Under the pieces are notes generated by a model, which had not been told where the DNA came from, made no database searches, and saw only the letters and a program-made list of their open reading frames with translations. Of a stretch of DNA of 37,451 bases, positions 1 through 9,261 are shown piece by piece. A program made the position numbers and the translations under genes. How positions within the stretch are numbered: the stretch's first letter is position 1; each line of letters starts with the position of its first letter. Source of the DNA: a bacterium (GTDB lineage: Bacteria > Patescibacteriota > Minisyncoccia > Phycocordibacterales > UBA9973); NCBI GenBank assembly GCA_027484965.1, contig JAIXRY010000016.1, positions 1 through 37,451 on the forward strand, in the 5' to 3' direction.

Positions 1-119
1 GAGCAGATTGCTGCTCACTGGTCAAGCCTTCTTTTAAAATAAGACCTAACTTTTTTCTGCTTTTAGCAATTTTCTCATCCCTTGAAATAGTTCTTTCTGC
101 TGCATAGCCTTCAAATTCA
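1..119. repeat. 119-bp terminal direct repeat, first copy (identical to 37333-37451)
   Basis: Bases 1-119 (gagcagattgctgctcactgg...ccttcaaattca) match 37333-37451 exactly. Confidence 0.97.
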
Positions 120-1666
120 TTTATAGGCTGCATAAGCTTGGCTATTTGTTCAGCTTGCTTTTGAATCACAATTTTCTTTAATAGGGATTGGTTTACCTTT
201 TCAAGCGAAGCACTTAAATCCCTATTGTTTACAGTATCTGCATTTACTTCTTTGAGGTAACCAGGGTATTTCTCCTTTAACTCATTGATAAGCTTTACAC
301 GTTCCTTTTGGTCTAGATTAACATCGTAAAGTCTTTGCTCCAGAACTAATAAAGAAACCTGCTCTTCTTCCATTGCAAGCCTTTCTTGCTCTAGTTTTTT
401 TGCTAAATCAATCTTTACCCAATCATCTAAAAGGTCAACTACATTTTCAATCCATCCTGAAACCTTAGAGTTAGAAAAGGCAGCTAAAACACCTTTTGAT
501 ATTCTTTCTAGTTTGGCTGCAAGGGTATCGTTTTTAGTATTGAATTCATTTAAAATTGAATCTTGGTTTTTCAATGAATCAGTTGCTAAATCAACCTTTT
601 CTTTAAGCATTTGAGTACTGGTACCTAGTTTCATAAAAACTTCAGAAGCACTACCACCTGATAATTCTAAATCTTGCAAAATCGTACCAAGCATTGTAGT
701 TGAAGCCTTAGATTTACTAGCACCTTCAATAACCTTTAAAAATGCACCATACAAGTCTGTATTTACCATTTCGGTAAATTCTTTTAATGGTACATTTGCG
801 AGGTTTGCAAAGCTTTTTGTGTCAGTGGTCATTTTCTGTAACATTTTTACTGTTGCAGTTCCACCCCTTTCTGCTGTGATTCCTAGTTCTTCCATCGTTG
901 CAGAAAGACCTAGTATTTGACCTGCTGTTAATCCCATTGGGCTAGCCACCCCACCAATTCTATTTGCAAAATCGCTTACAATAGGGGCTGTAGCTTGACC
1001 AGCTGCACTAAGTTCATTAATTGCATTTCCAAGCTTTAAAAAATCAACACCTACATCATTGCTTTTTAGATCTTTAATTGAATTTCTTAGCCCTCCTAGG
1101 GTTTTGGTCATATCTTGAATATTACCAAACTCATCGCCTAGTGCAACAAACAACTTATCAAAAGCAGCAACGGCACCAAGTAAGGAATCTTTTTCTATAC
1201 CTAATTGACCAAGAGCTGCTGCAAGCTCACGTAATTCTTGGGTGCTGGTACGTGTATCAATTAAAGAAAGTTGCTCATTAAATCTTTTTACCTCACTAGC
1301 GCTCATGCCAGTAGTTTTTCTGATATCCGCAAGGCTATCAGAAAGCTTGGCATTTTTAGAAATCAGGTTAGAAATCTGGCTTGTAATAAACTCAAAGCCG
1401 AAGGCTGCGATAGCTACCGCACCAAACGCTTTCAGTTCTTTAGAAATAGAACTGAAAAGCCCTTTGGTAGGCTTTAGCCGTGCGTTTAGCTTATCAATCT
1501 CAGATGTAACTTGCTGTAATTTTTTTGATTTTTGAGCAAACTCTGCTGTGGTAGGCTCTAGCCTTGCCAGCTCATTGCGCAACTGTGAAGCCGATAGTTT
1601 TAGATCGCGAAGCGATTTATTAGCTAAGGAACCATTTATAAAAACATCAACACTAGCCTTTGCCAT
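1..1666 (-). CDS. Tape measure protein, N-terminal part (continues across the window edge into 35543..37332)
   Basis: Open minus frame from ATG at 1666 (MAKASVDVFINGSLANKSLRDLKLSASQLRNELARLEP...) to base 1; missed by the ORF track because no stop lies inside the window on this side. In frame with 35543..37357 after closure. Confidence 0.9.
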   Translation of the reverse strand, partial: MAKASVDVFINGSLANKSLRDLKLSASQLRNELARLEPTTAEFAQKSKKLQQVTSEIDKLNARLKPTKGLFSSISKELKAFGAVAIAAFGFEFITSQISNLISKNAKLSDSLADIRKTTGMSASEVKRFNEQLSLIDTRTSTQELRELAAALGQLGIEKDSLLGAVAAFDKLFVALGDEFGNIQDMTKTLGGLRNSIKDLKSNDVGVDFLKLGNAINELSAAGQATAPIVSDFANRIGGVASPMGLTAGQILGLSATMEELGITAERGGTATVKMLQKMTTDTKSFANLANVPLKEFTEMVNTDLYGAFLKVIEGASKSKASTTMLGTILQDLELSGGSASEVFMKLGTSTQMLKEKVDLATDSLKNQDSILNEFNTKNDTLAAKLERISKGVLAAFSNSKVSGWIENVVDLLDDWVKIDLAKKLEQERLAMEEEQVSLLVLEQRLYDVNLDQKERVKLINELKEKYPGYLKEVNADTVNNRDLSASLEKVNQSLLKKIVIQKQAEQIAKLMQPINEFEGYAAERTISRDEKIAKSRKKLGLILKEGLTSEQQSA

Positions 1667-2099
1667 CTTTAGTTTCGATTCCAACTTTGACTGAAGACTC
1701 TGCAAACTTGGAAAATGCTTTTTCTACGATATTCTTCAGTGCTTCAATATTAGTACTGAGAACAGGTCTAACGAAGGGACGTTCTTTTCTGCCTTCTTTG
1801 CCAAAACCTTTGAATTTAGCGGTACCAGATTTAACCATTGGGCGAGGATAGCCACGCCCTACACCATACTCCATAAATATGCCCTTGGGAGGCATAGCAA
1901 AGCGAATCTTCTTAGGTATTCCATAGAAGTTTTCAACCTTAAAAGTGATGTTTTCACTTGTAGGGGTAAACTTCCTATCCTTTGTTCGGTCTTGGCTTGC
2001 CTTGGCCGCACCTGCTGCGATTTTTGCACGCACTTGCCTTGCCCAAGAATTTACATCCTTGTTAAACTGGGCAAGTGCTACGGCATCAAAATCGCTCAT
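1653..2099 (-). CDS. Putative head-tail/tail completion protein (HK97 gp10-like by position)
   Basis: 148 aa ORF immediately upstream of the tape measure gene, overlapping its start by 14 bp. Confidence 0.5.
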   Translation of the reverse strand: MSDFDAVALAQFNKDVNSWARQVRAKIAAGAAKASQDRTKDRKFTPTSENITFKVENFYGIPKKIRFAMPPKGIFMEYGVGRGYPRPMVKSGTAKFKGFGKEGRKERPFVRPVLSTNIEALKNIVEKAFSKFAESSVKVGIETKDGKG

Positions 2100-2102
2100 A
2101 GA

Positions 2103-2597
2103 TTAAGAAAGGTAATCAGCAGGATTAACTGTAAGGTTAATACTGTTTACAAAGTTAAAAGTGATGGTGTAACCAATCAGGTCATTTCTAATTTCTTGAA
2201 CTTCCCCTTCCCATTCTTTACCAGTAAAAAAAGTGGCAAAGCCACCTGGTTTACTGGCTTCTGCTTTTAGAGCTGCTACAACCTTTAAAGCGATAGGCTT
2301 TAAAGTGTCCACCAGGTTTACCAATTCGTCTGGATTCTTTGGCGAATGTGCTTGCACAATCGAAAAAGAACCACGAATTACTTCTTGATTAGAGCTTGCA
2401 TTCTTTCCATCGCCTTCAGATGAGAAAGGAAAAAGCACTAAGCAAGGGCTAGAAAACAGATCCTTGAAATTTCTTCGGGCATCAGGTAATGCACCATCAA
2501 TATAAAAGAGAAAACGTGGCTGTTCGGGTGTGTGAGCTATGCTCGCTAAACGAGCTGCTAAGTTTTCAAACCAAGATTTGTAACTACTGTAATTCAT
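2103..2597 (-). CDS. Putative minor tail/tail terminator-like protein
   Basis: 164 aa ORF in the tail module; TAATG stop-start coupling with the upstream gene. Confidence 0.4.
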   Translation of the reverse strand: MNYSSYKSWFENLAARLASIAHTPEQPRFLFYIDGALPDARRNFKDLFSSPCLVLFPFSSEGDGKNASSNQEVIRGSFSIVQAHSPKNPDELVNLVDTLKPIALKVVAALKAEASKPGGFATFFTGKEWEGEVQEIRNDLIGYTITFNFVNSINLTVNPADYLS

Positions 2598-3424
2598 TAT
2601 TTTCTACCCCTCCTGTTTTGCTTTTCTATTTCCTGTGCCCTTTTTTCGGCGTTTTTTTGCCTTTCAGTAAGGTTGAACACAACTTTACTTACTGATTCGC
2701 TTTCGATGGCTTTGTACTTTGTAAGATCCTCGCCAGCCATAAAGTGAATAATCTTGTACCATTCCTGTAGTGAAACTAAACCAGGGTTAATGTTTTCCGC
2801 TTCACCGCTTTTGCTTTTGTTAAACAATCCCTTATTAGACTTAATCAAGCGATTGCGAAACCTAGAAAAATAGCTTAGGCATTCAAGCAAGTAGCCAAGG
2901 CGAACTTGCTGAATATCATATTCACTGTTAGCCGTGTACATAGTCTTGAAAAGACTTTGTAAGTCGGCTAATTTACCGTGTTTAAGATACTGAAGGTAGT
3001 CGCTTTCTGATTTAATGTAGCTTTCAAAACTTTGAAAGGTGCATTCAAACAGCACTACTTTTTTCTTGCCACCTACTTTAATAGGTACCTCAAAAGAGCG
3101 CAAGTAGTTAGTAATTCCCTTGTCCTGATTTACAAAGTTATCTGCAACATCAGACAAAGCGGCAACCGCTTGTAAAGCATCGGTGCCGTAAAACATCCAT
3201 CTGGTTAACCGTTTAAAAAGCAGTGTAAACAAAAAGTTTACACCCTTTTTTTCGTTGGCTTTGGTTAATAAGAATATTAACTTTTTGCGAACGTAAGGCA
3301 CCACCCGCAAATGAATAATTTCGTTTGCGGTGGCTATTTCTTGATGAGAAAGTTCCTCCCAAGAAGTAGCAAAAGGTACCTTTCTTTTAAGGCCCCAAAA
3401 GTTGAAAAGCAAATAACTATTCAT
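2597..3424 (-). CDS. Hypothetical phage protein of the portal-tail module
   Basis: 275 aa ORF, coupled by TAATG at both ends. Confidence 0.6.
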   Translation of the reverse strand: MNSYLLFNFWGLKRKVPFATSWEELSHQEIATANEIIHLRVVPYVRKKLIFLLTKANEKKGVNFLFTLLFKRLTRWMFYGTDALQAVAALSDVADNFVNQDKGITNYLRSFEVPIKVGGKKKVVLFECTFQSFESYIKSESDYLQYLKHGKLADLQSLFKTMYTANSEYDIQQVRLGYLLECLSYFSRFRNRLIKSNKGLFNKSKSGEAENINPGLVSLQEWYKIIHFMAGEDLTKYKAIESESVSKVVFNLTERQKNAEKRAQEIEKQNRRGRK

Positions 3425-4032
3425 TATTTCAACTGAAGGGAGATGCCTACAACTGGAGCCTTGTAAACGATATCATAACCTGCAAGGATAGCTGCCCTGT
3501 GCTTAGATTGGTAAAGTAGGTATGGTGACATACCGCTTTTACCTATCGGCATCAGGTGCAGCAACAAGCCAGCGTGAAGGCTTCCTGATGGTGGTACCTT
3601 CACTTTTTCAGTGATGGTAACCACCGAAGATTTTGTAAACAATTTATAATCTAACTTTCGACCAACGAGCTTGCAAAAGCGAAGAGTGTCGTAAGTATTC
3701 AGCTCTAGTAAAGTATCACGGTAGCGCGTGTAAAACACCGCTTCTGTGAGATACTGTTTAACAAAAGAAGCCGAATCAGCAGCTTGTATGATCGTATCGT
3801 GTACTTGCTTTTTGGGCAAGGTAATTGGTTTAGAATAAACCAATTGAGGCACCAGTTTAGGCACCTCTTTTACAATAGTATCGTAAATGGTATCAGTTTT
3901 TACGGTTCGTTCTACAACCTCACCAATCCCTGCAGGTTCCTCATTTTTCTGAGTAGTTGAACATCCTTTACCTAAAAAGAATGCCAATAGGATAGCTAGA
4001 ATAGCTATCAGAATGATATTTAACTTGCTCAT
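3424..4032 (-). CDS. Membrane-anchored protein, spanin-like candidate
   Basis: N-terminal TM segment (IILIAILAILLAFFLGKGC), then an extended polar region; follows the endolysin with a 4-bp overlap. Confidence 0.4.
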   Translation of the reverse strand: MSKLNIILIAILAILLAFFLGKGCSTTQKNEEPAGIGEVVERTVKTDTIYDTIVKEVPKLVPQLVYSKPITLPKKQVHDTIIQAADSASFVKQYLTEAVFYTRYRDTLLELNTYDTLRFCKLVGRKLDYKLFTKSSVVTITEKVKVPPSGSLHAGLLLHLMPIGKSGMSPYLLYQSKHRAAILAGYDIVYKAPVVGISLQLK

Positions 4033-4559
4033 ATATAGCGTGAAATTTTATAAATTGTTTTTTTTGGTCGGCGTTTACGATAAACGCCATCGCCTTCACG
4101 GCTCCCTGCTTGGTTCGTGTTGCCTTCAACGGTAACATAGAACCTTTCATTTTCACTGTGTATAAAGCCAACGTGACCGATTCGGTTTAAGTTGGTGTAA
4201 AACAACCCGAACACATCGCCACGCTGAAAGCTGTAATCGGTACCTTGTCCACGAGTGTAAACAGTGTGGATATTCCTAAAAAGTGCAGGGGAGTAAGCAT
4301 TTTTAGGATTCGGAATACCGCAATGGGTAAAAGTCCAGCACACGAAAGCAGCGCACCAAGGTTGCCCTTTTGGCATCTTGGTAACTGCTAAGTAAGCTTC
4401 AACTGCTTTACCGTCGTTTCTACCAGAAGCTTCACGAACGTGAAGCTGTGATAGGTAAGTTTTTTGTACACAATCTTGCTTATCCTGCTTTATAGCAAGG
4501 TTTTGAGCGCAAGCAAGAAAGCTGCTAAATAGCAGAAGAAAAAGAAACAGAAGGCGCAT
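4029..4559 (-). CDS. CHAP-domain endolysin with N-terminal signal sequence
   Basis: MRLLFLFLLLFSSFLACAQ signal; CHAP-like signature PWCAAFVCWTF...GDVFGLFY...GHVGFI...VEGNTN. Confidence 0.82.
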   Translation of the reverse strand: MRLLFLFLLLFSSFLACAQNLAIKQDKQDCVQKTYLSQLHVREASGRNDGKAVEAYLAVTKMPKGQPWCAAFVCWTFTHCGIPNPKNAYSPALFRNIHTVYTRGQGTDYSFQRGDVFGLFYTNLNRIGHVGFIHSENERFYVTVEGNTNQAGSREGDGVYRKRRPKKTIYKISRYI

Positions 4560-4843
4560 AGTTTTTGAATTGAGGTTAATTGGTGAACAGTAAATATTTC
4601 TTCATCAAAGCAAGACTGCCAGAATTCATAGAGAAAAGGGAAGTTTACTTTAATACCTATGAATACAACCACATTAGCTACAAGCACCACCACAATAGCG
4701 TAGGCGATAGCCTGTAAAATAGAAGGATCGAAGCTTGCTGTAGTTGGATCAAACCAACGAAGCAAGATTGGCGAAAGAAAGAAGATTGCTAAGGCAATCG
4801 GTAAGCCTAATAATTCAGGCCATTGTTTTAGAAACTTTATCAT
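4490..4843 (-). CDS. Putative holin (multi-TM membrane protein)
   Basis: 117 aa with three hydrophobic segments; directly upstream of, and overlapping by 70 bp, the CHAP endolysin. Confidence 0.6.
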   Translation of the reverse strand: MIKFLKQWPELLGLPIALAIFFLSPILLRWFDPTTASFDPSILQAIAYAIVVVLVANVVVFIGIKVNFPFLYEFWQSCFDEEIFTVHQLTSIQKLCAFCFFFFCYLAAFLLALKTLL

Positions 4844-5130
4844 TTTTCTAGCTTGGTTACACGATTATTAAGGCTTTCAAATTGGGTATTGATGGTTTTT
4901 AGGTGCATATCAAGCACCTCTTTTGTTACCATTTTTTCAATCTGTTTAGAAAGATCATCTTGCTTAAGCTGGATAGACTGAACATCTTTTTGAAGCAATA
5001 CAATCTTTTCATTGTTGGCATTTATAGACGTTCCCACCCAAATAAGCAAGGCGATAACGATAGATTGTAAAATCGGTATTACCGATTTTTGCAAGCTTGA
5101 TGAAATTGGAGCGTTAGGGTTTTCAGACAT
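4840..5130 (-). CDS. Small membrane protein with one TM and a coiled coil (XhlA- or i-spanin-like)
   Basis: TM (VIPILQSIVIALLIWVGTSI) followed by heptad-rich VLLQKDVQSIQLKQDDLSKQIEKM...LNNRVTKLEK; 4-bp overlap with the holin-like gene. Confidence 0.5.
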   Translation of the reverse strand: MSENPNAPISSSLQKSVIPILQSIVIALLIWVGTSINANNEKIVLLQKDVQSIQLKQDDLSKQIEKMVTKEVLDMHLKTINTQFESLNNRVTKLEK

Positions 5131-5133
5131 TTT

Positions 5134-6075
5134 TTATAGTGCTACTGTTCCTCTTGATGGCGAAAATGGCATGCTCTCTGCGCTTGTTGTAGGGACAGCA
5201 AGCCCAAGATCTTCGGCATTATCTTTTAGCAACTTTTCAAGCTTAAAGCGGCTGCTCTCAGCTGCCTTGCTTAAAGCGGCAACGGTGTTGCCAATCATAT
5301 TTAGATCTCCCTGCCTACGTGGTGAAGCCATTAGGCTTTCGCTGAATGGATAAATGAAAACACCCATTTCGCCAACCTTTACAGGAAGCTCTAAAAGTCC
5401 AGAAGCGGTAGAAAATAAAGCTAGATAGCTGCAAGCATGATACTTCACCATTTTCTTTACTGAAGTATCAGAATCAGGTAATTCTAGCAACTCATTATAA
5501 AGTGCATTTCCAAGCCATTCATTGATAGCCATTTCGTGGCGTTCAATGATAGGCTGCAATGCAAAGAAAGAAAGCATAGATCCTGAAAGGCTATGGTATC
5601 TTTCAAAATTAGCAAGCAAGGGTAACAAGCTTTGCTTGGGAGCAAACGAAGTGAAGCTTTCACTGTTCAAGTAAAGGTGCGAAAGCACCGATTCTAAGGC
5701 GTTGAAACCAGTATTGCGCAATTCTTCGCGCAATGCGTTCAACCTAGAATCAGAAGCGGACTTTTCCGATTCTGAACTTGTAACAGTGATACCACCTTGC
5801 GAAATCATTACCGATTGCCCTTGAATCAGGTCAGAAAAACAAATGTTGCCAATTGCCAATTGGCAAAGTGAAAGCAACTCCTCGAATTTTTCGAACTGTT
5901 CAGTTTCAGGATCTGGTTCAGCTGCGTAGGCTCTGATTTCTGAAAGCAAATCAGAACCTAATAAGCGGCCAAGGTATTTAACCTCGCAAGCATTAATATT
6001 TATTGTGTGGTTAGCTGGATCAAAAGAATCTGCAACGGGTACCACCTTTTTAAAATCGCCATCTCTGAAAATCAT
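5134..6075 (-). CDS. Putative head-tail connector/virion protein
   Basis: 313 aa ORF immediately downstream of the portal gene. Confidence 0.45.
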   Translation of the reverse strand: MIFRDGDFKKVVPVADSFDPANHTININACEVKYLGRLLGSDLLSEIRAYAAEPDPETEQFEKFEELLSLCQLAIGNICFSDLIQGQSVMISQGGITVTSSESEKSASDSRLNALREELRNTGFNALESVLSHLYLNSESFTSFAPKQSLLPLLANFERYHSLSGSMLSFFALQPIIERHEMAINEWLGNALYNELLELPDSDTSVKKMVKYHACSYLALFSTASGLLELPVKVGEMGVFIYPFSESLMASPRRQGDLNMIGNTVAALSKAAESSRFKLEKLLKDNAEDLGLAVPTTSAESMPFSPSRGTVAL

Positions 6076-6086
6076 ATTTCTAGGTG

Positions 6087-7391
6087 TTAAAGTCGTTCTG
6101 AAGGTTTTATATTATCGGTAGTAACTACCTGCTCACGGTGAAGCCAGAAACGAGCTTTCCAACCGTTGTATTTTGCCACAAAGTCCAAGACCTCGCAAAT
6201 AGATTCAGCGATTGGTGTCATCGATATTTGCAAAATATTGATGGCGACTCGCTTATCTGAACCGCTTCCCGTGCTGTTGTTGTTCTTCCCTGGTATCGTT
6301 CCCATAATCGTAGGATCTACGCCAGTAGCCATAAGCAAGTGGGTACTTGCTTCTTGGCTATCTTCAATATACTTACCGTCAATTTTGGCTTTGTCTAGCA
6401 ATTCAATTTTCCAATCATTGAATTCTTTACCCAAGTGTTGATCATAGGAAAATTCTGTAAAAATGGTTGAGCCACTTTTTTCAACACCAGTCAAGCTATC
6501 GGCAAGCTTTTTATAAAACTCCTCTTTTTTAGCCTGTTTTTGTTCTGGAGTTTTATCAGTCCAATCTTGAAAAGCAGATTGCCAATAACCTGAAGGCACT
6601 TTAATGTGATACTTTACATCAAACTGATTTTCTAAAGCAGCAACCTTAAAGTTTGGAATAAGCTGCGCAAGCTTTAACCAGTTGTTTCTAAGTACCGGTT
6701 GCCAAAACGGTTCTTGGTACAACTCACTTCCTGGTGTATCATCGTGAAGCGGATAGATATACCTAAATCCATCGTTGCGAAGGCGAAGGGATTCGGCACT
6801 TTTAAAGTACGGATCAATAGCAGGGTATTTAATAACCCTTGAATCAGTTACCGAAGTAACATTTGCCCAATCAGCATTCAAGTAAACATAGTTGTACCTA
6901 CCTGTTTTTTCGTCTTGCTTGGACCATCTGCAATTCTTTGCAGATTGTACGGCAAGGCTTACAATTTTGCTACGATCTGGCGAAAGCACGATTTCAACAA
7001 AAGCATTGCCCAGAATAATCAAGTCCCCAGCAGCTTCAGCAATGTACCTGCGAATATTACTATCTTCTAAAAAGGTGTTTATTTCCTCGTTATCCTCACA
7101 TTCATACAAATAGTTGCCACTTTTCTCTCTGGTTCTTTTGCCATAGCATAAACCATTAGCGATTAAGAAATCCCTTTTTTTACCTAAAGCAGCGCTTAAA
7201 ACATCGTTACTTTTTACTGCTGCAATAACTGACTGCGGATAAAGATTATCCGCATCGTACCAAGGGGCGATTTCGCCAGTAGTTTCAGGCTTTTTGAACG
7301 CAGTATTTGGAGCTTGTTTGGCAACATCCTTAAAGCCTTTAGTTGCCGAATAAACACCAATTTGAGCATCGTCGCTTATTAATAATTCCAT
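6087..7391 (-). CDS. Portal protein
   Basis: 434 aa; PWYDADNLYPQSVIAAVKSNDVLSAALGKKRDFLIANGL...AAGDLIILGNAFVEIV... typical of Bacteroidota phage portals. Confidence 0.75.
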   Translation of the reverse strand: MELLISDDAQIGVYSATKGFKDVAKQAPNTAFKKPETTGEIAPWYDADNLYPQSVIAAVKSNDVLSAALGKKRDFLIANGLCYGKRTREKSGNYLYECEDNEEINTFLEDSNIRRYIAEAAGDLIILGNAFVEIVLSPDRSKIVSLAVQSAKNCRWSKQDEKTGRYNYVYLNADWANVTSVTDSRVIKYPAIDPYFKSAESLRLRNDGFRYIYPLHDDTPGSELYQEPFWQPVLRNNWLKLAQLIPNFKVAALENQFDVKYHIKVPSGYWQSAFQDWTDKTPEQKQAKKEEFYKKLADSLTGVEKSGSTIFTEFSYDQHLGKEFNDWKIELLDKAKIDGKYIEDSQEASTHLLMATGVDPTIMGTIPGKNNNSTGSGSDKRVAINILQISMTPIAESICEVLDFVAKYNGWKARFWLHREQVVTTDNIKPSERL

Positions 7392-7724
7392 TTATAGCAG
7401 TACGGTTTTACCGTTAAAAGAAGTTATCAAGTGAATTTTAACTTTTCTGATCTCGCCACTTTCTAGGAATAGAATGTTGCGAGTTCTATTTATTGAGTGG
7501 TTCGGGGCTTTGATAGATTTATTAGCAATGCCTTGTCCACCTTTTTCAATTTTTACGAAGCTGTTAAGCTTACCGCTGTTTTTTGCAAGGATTCCTTTTT
7601 TGCACTCAATCACTTCACCTTTAAGGGTAACCCAACGAATCTGAAAAGGCACTGCCTTCCCCTCATCGTCGTATCGTTCCATTTCCTTTAAAGCAGCCTT
7701 AAGGCTGATTGCACCCTTTGCCAT
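7392..7724 (-). CDS. Small hypothetical protein upstream of portal
   Basis: Start trimmed from 7817 to MAKGAISLKAALKEMERYD at 7724; the upstream extension reads as low-complexity intergenic sequence. Confidence 0.6.
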   Translation of the reverse strand: MAKGAISLKAALKEMERYDDEGKAVPFQIRWVTLKGEVIECKKGILAKNSGKLNSFVKIEKGGQGIANKSIKAPNHSINRTRNILFLESGEIRKVKIHLITSFNGKTVLL

Positions 7725-7790
7725 ACTCAAACATCGGAACGATAGAAAAAATAAAAAGGGACAATTGGTACAAGAAAAAGTAAAAAGCAA

Positions 7791-7798
7791 TACCTTTG
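7791..7798 (+). promoter_or_regulatory. Candidate Bacteroidota -7 element (TACCTTTG) for the plus-strand unit
   Basis: Matches TAnnTTTG; TTG at 7765-7767 gives a longer than usual spacer (23 bp). Confidence 0.35.
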
Positions 7799-7928
7799 AG
7801 CCAAGGTAAGCCACCACCTTTAACGGAGTAAAACGACCATACTACTGAAATGGACTCAAACAACACTAAGGCACCAACTGCCCACACTTTTTTAGTACAT
7901 CAACCCATCACCTTTACCGTTTACAGAA

Positions 7929-8261
7929 ATGAAAGGCTACTTGCTAGTATCAAGCGAGCTGGATGTTCCACGCTATTTGCTGAACCAACGCCCTTACCCA
8001 ATTTTAGAGTTTGGAAAAACAGGACTAGACGAAAATCTTAAGCCAGTATACGGGTACCGTGTTATTTCCTGTTTTCAAAAGCCAGATCTTTCAAACGAGA
8101 TTATGCAGCGAAGCTTTGAAAAGATTTTGCAGAAGGCAAGAATCGGATTCAGAGCGGAGCTAATCACTTACTACAGAGATTCAAGTTTGTTTGCCTTGGA
8201 TCTAGTAAAGCTTATGCCATTTATAGACAGTGAACAAATAGAACATCTGGCAAAGTATTGA
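7929..8261 (+). CDS. Hypothetical protein (plus-strand accessory unit)
   Basis: 110 aa ORF on the strand opposite to the structural genes, downstream of a candidate promoter. Confidence 0.6.
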   Translation: MKGYLLVSSELDVPRYLLNQRPYPILEFGKTGLDENLKPVYGYRVISCFQKPDLSNEIMQRSFEKILQKARIGFRAELITYYRDSSLFALDLVKLMPFIDSEQIEHLAKY

Positions 8262-8312
8262 GCAAAAGGTTTAGAGTAAACTGCACATTTGGCAGGTTCG
8301 TTCTAAAACCTT

Positions 8313-8356
8313 TTTTACATAATCAATGTAAAACAAGACAATATGCCTTGTTTTAC
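8313..8356. promoter_or_regulatory. Overlapping inverted repeats between plus-strand genes
   Basis: GTAAAACAAG(8328-8337)/CTTGTTTTAC(8347-8356), and TTTTACAT(8313-8320)/ATGTAAAA(8326-8333), sharing bases. Confidence 0.5.
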
Positions 8357-8420
8357 AGTTTCGTTTGGTTGGTATTCTTTTTGAATCTAAGTATTTGTCT
8401 TAAACAAAAAAAGAAAAGAT

Positions 8421-8957
8421 ATGAATACCTACCCTGGACAAAGGCCAAAACCAGATTTCTATAAATCTAAAGTAGAAGAAATCAACAACTTCATTGCTTC
8501 ACTAACAAAAAAAGATCTTGTCAATATTGATGATATGATCAAAAAAGTAAGCGATGATTTTTTGTTTAAGCATGTAACTATAGATTTCGAAAGCATAAAT
8601 TTTGAAACTAAAAGTTCTGAGATGCAAGATGAATCGAATGGGCAAATCTTTCCTGCTATTTACCTAAAGTTTAAAATACTAGGAAGCGGAGAGTTTTATT
8701 ATTTTAACAATTACCTTTCAGGAAAGTCAAATTTGTTTGATTGGGATCCTCAAGGAGTTGTTTTTGATGTAACCCTAACCAAACCATCTATAGAGGAAGG
8801 CCTGCTTTTAAAGTACATTTCAGAAGTTTACGAAAGCATCAACACCAGAGTTCGAGGTTTTAATGATCTTCTGGATCAGCAAAACGGTTCAATTCTAGCA
8901 ATCGCTAAAGAAGGGATAGAGCTTAAGAAAAATATTTTTGATTCACTCCCACAATAG
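8421..8957 (+). CDS. Hypothetical protein (plus-strand accessory unit)
   Basis: 178 aa ORF, good coding character, ends just before a strong terminator. Confidence 0.65.
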   Translation: MNTYPGQRPKPDFYKSKVEEINNFIASLTKKDLVNIDDMIKKVSDDFLFKHVTIDFESINFETKSSEMQDESNGQIFPAIYLKFKILGSGEFYYFNNYLSGKSNLFDWDPQGVVFDVTLTKPSIEEGLLLKYISEVYESINTRVRGFNDLLDQQNGSILAIAKEGIELKKNIFDSLPQ

Positions 8958-8966
8958 TTAGTTCAA

Positions 8967-8990
8967 AAAAAGCCCCTAAAGGGGCTTTTA
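8967..8990. terminator. Bidirectional intrinsic terminator between convergent genes
   Basis: AAAAGCCCC-TAAA-GGGGCTTTT: GC stem with A-run on one side and T-run on the other. Confidence 0.85.
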
Positions 8991-9257
8991 TATTTTAGTG
9001 CCTTTACTATCAATGATAATATCAAGTTGCTGAATCACAGAAAGAAGCTCATCCTTAGTTTTTGCCTTACTTCCTTGATTAGATAAGTATCTAACTTTCT
9101 GCTCAACTATATCCTTTTTTCTTAATTGATATAAGGCGTTTTTTACATAATCTTTCCTGATAAAATCACTGTAACCAAGCACGAATTTAAAAAAATCACC
9201 CACTTGAGCAAAAATTGCCCAAGTGATAACTTTTATAAACCTATAGGTATTTTTCAT
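8988..9257 (-). CDS. Hypothetical small protein, partner of the PUA-like gene
   Basis: 89 aa; starts 4 bp after the 370-aa gene; hydrophobic N-terminus. Confidence 0.6.
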   Translation of the reverse strand: MKNTYRFIKVITWAIFAQVGDFFKFVLGYSDFIRKDYVKNALYQLRKKDIVEQKVRYLSNQGSKAKTKDELLSVIQQLDIIIDSKGTKI

Positions 9258-9261
9258 TTAA

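Noticed and set aside
1-119. Terminal repeat as a mobile element LTR or phage DTR
   Set aside because: Lies inside a coding gene that is continuous only when the ends are merged; best explained by assembly of a circular genome.
1078-1535. Plus-strand ORFs inside the tape measure region
   Set aside because: Antisense shadow frames of the open tape measure frame.
8258-8464. 68-aa plus-strand ORF
   Set aside because: Overlaps the better 8421-8957 ORF and covers the hairpin-rich intergenic region.
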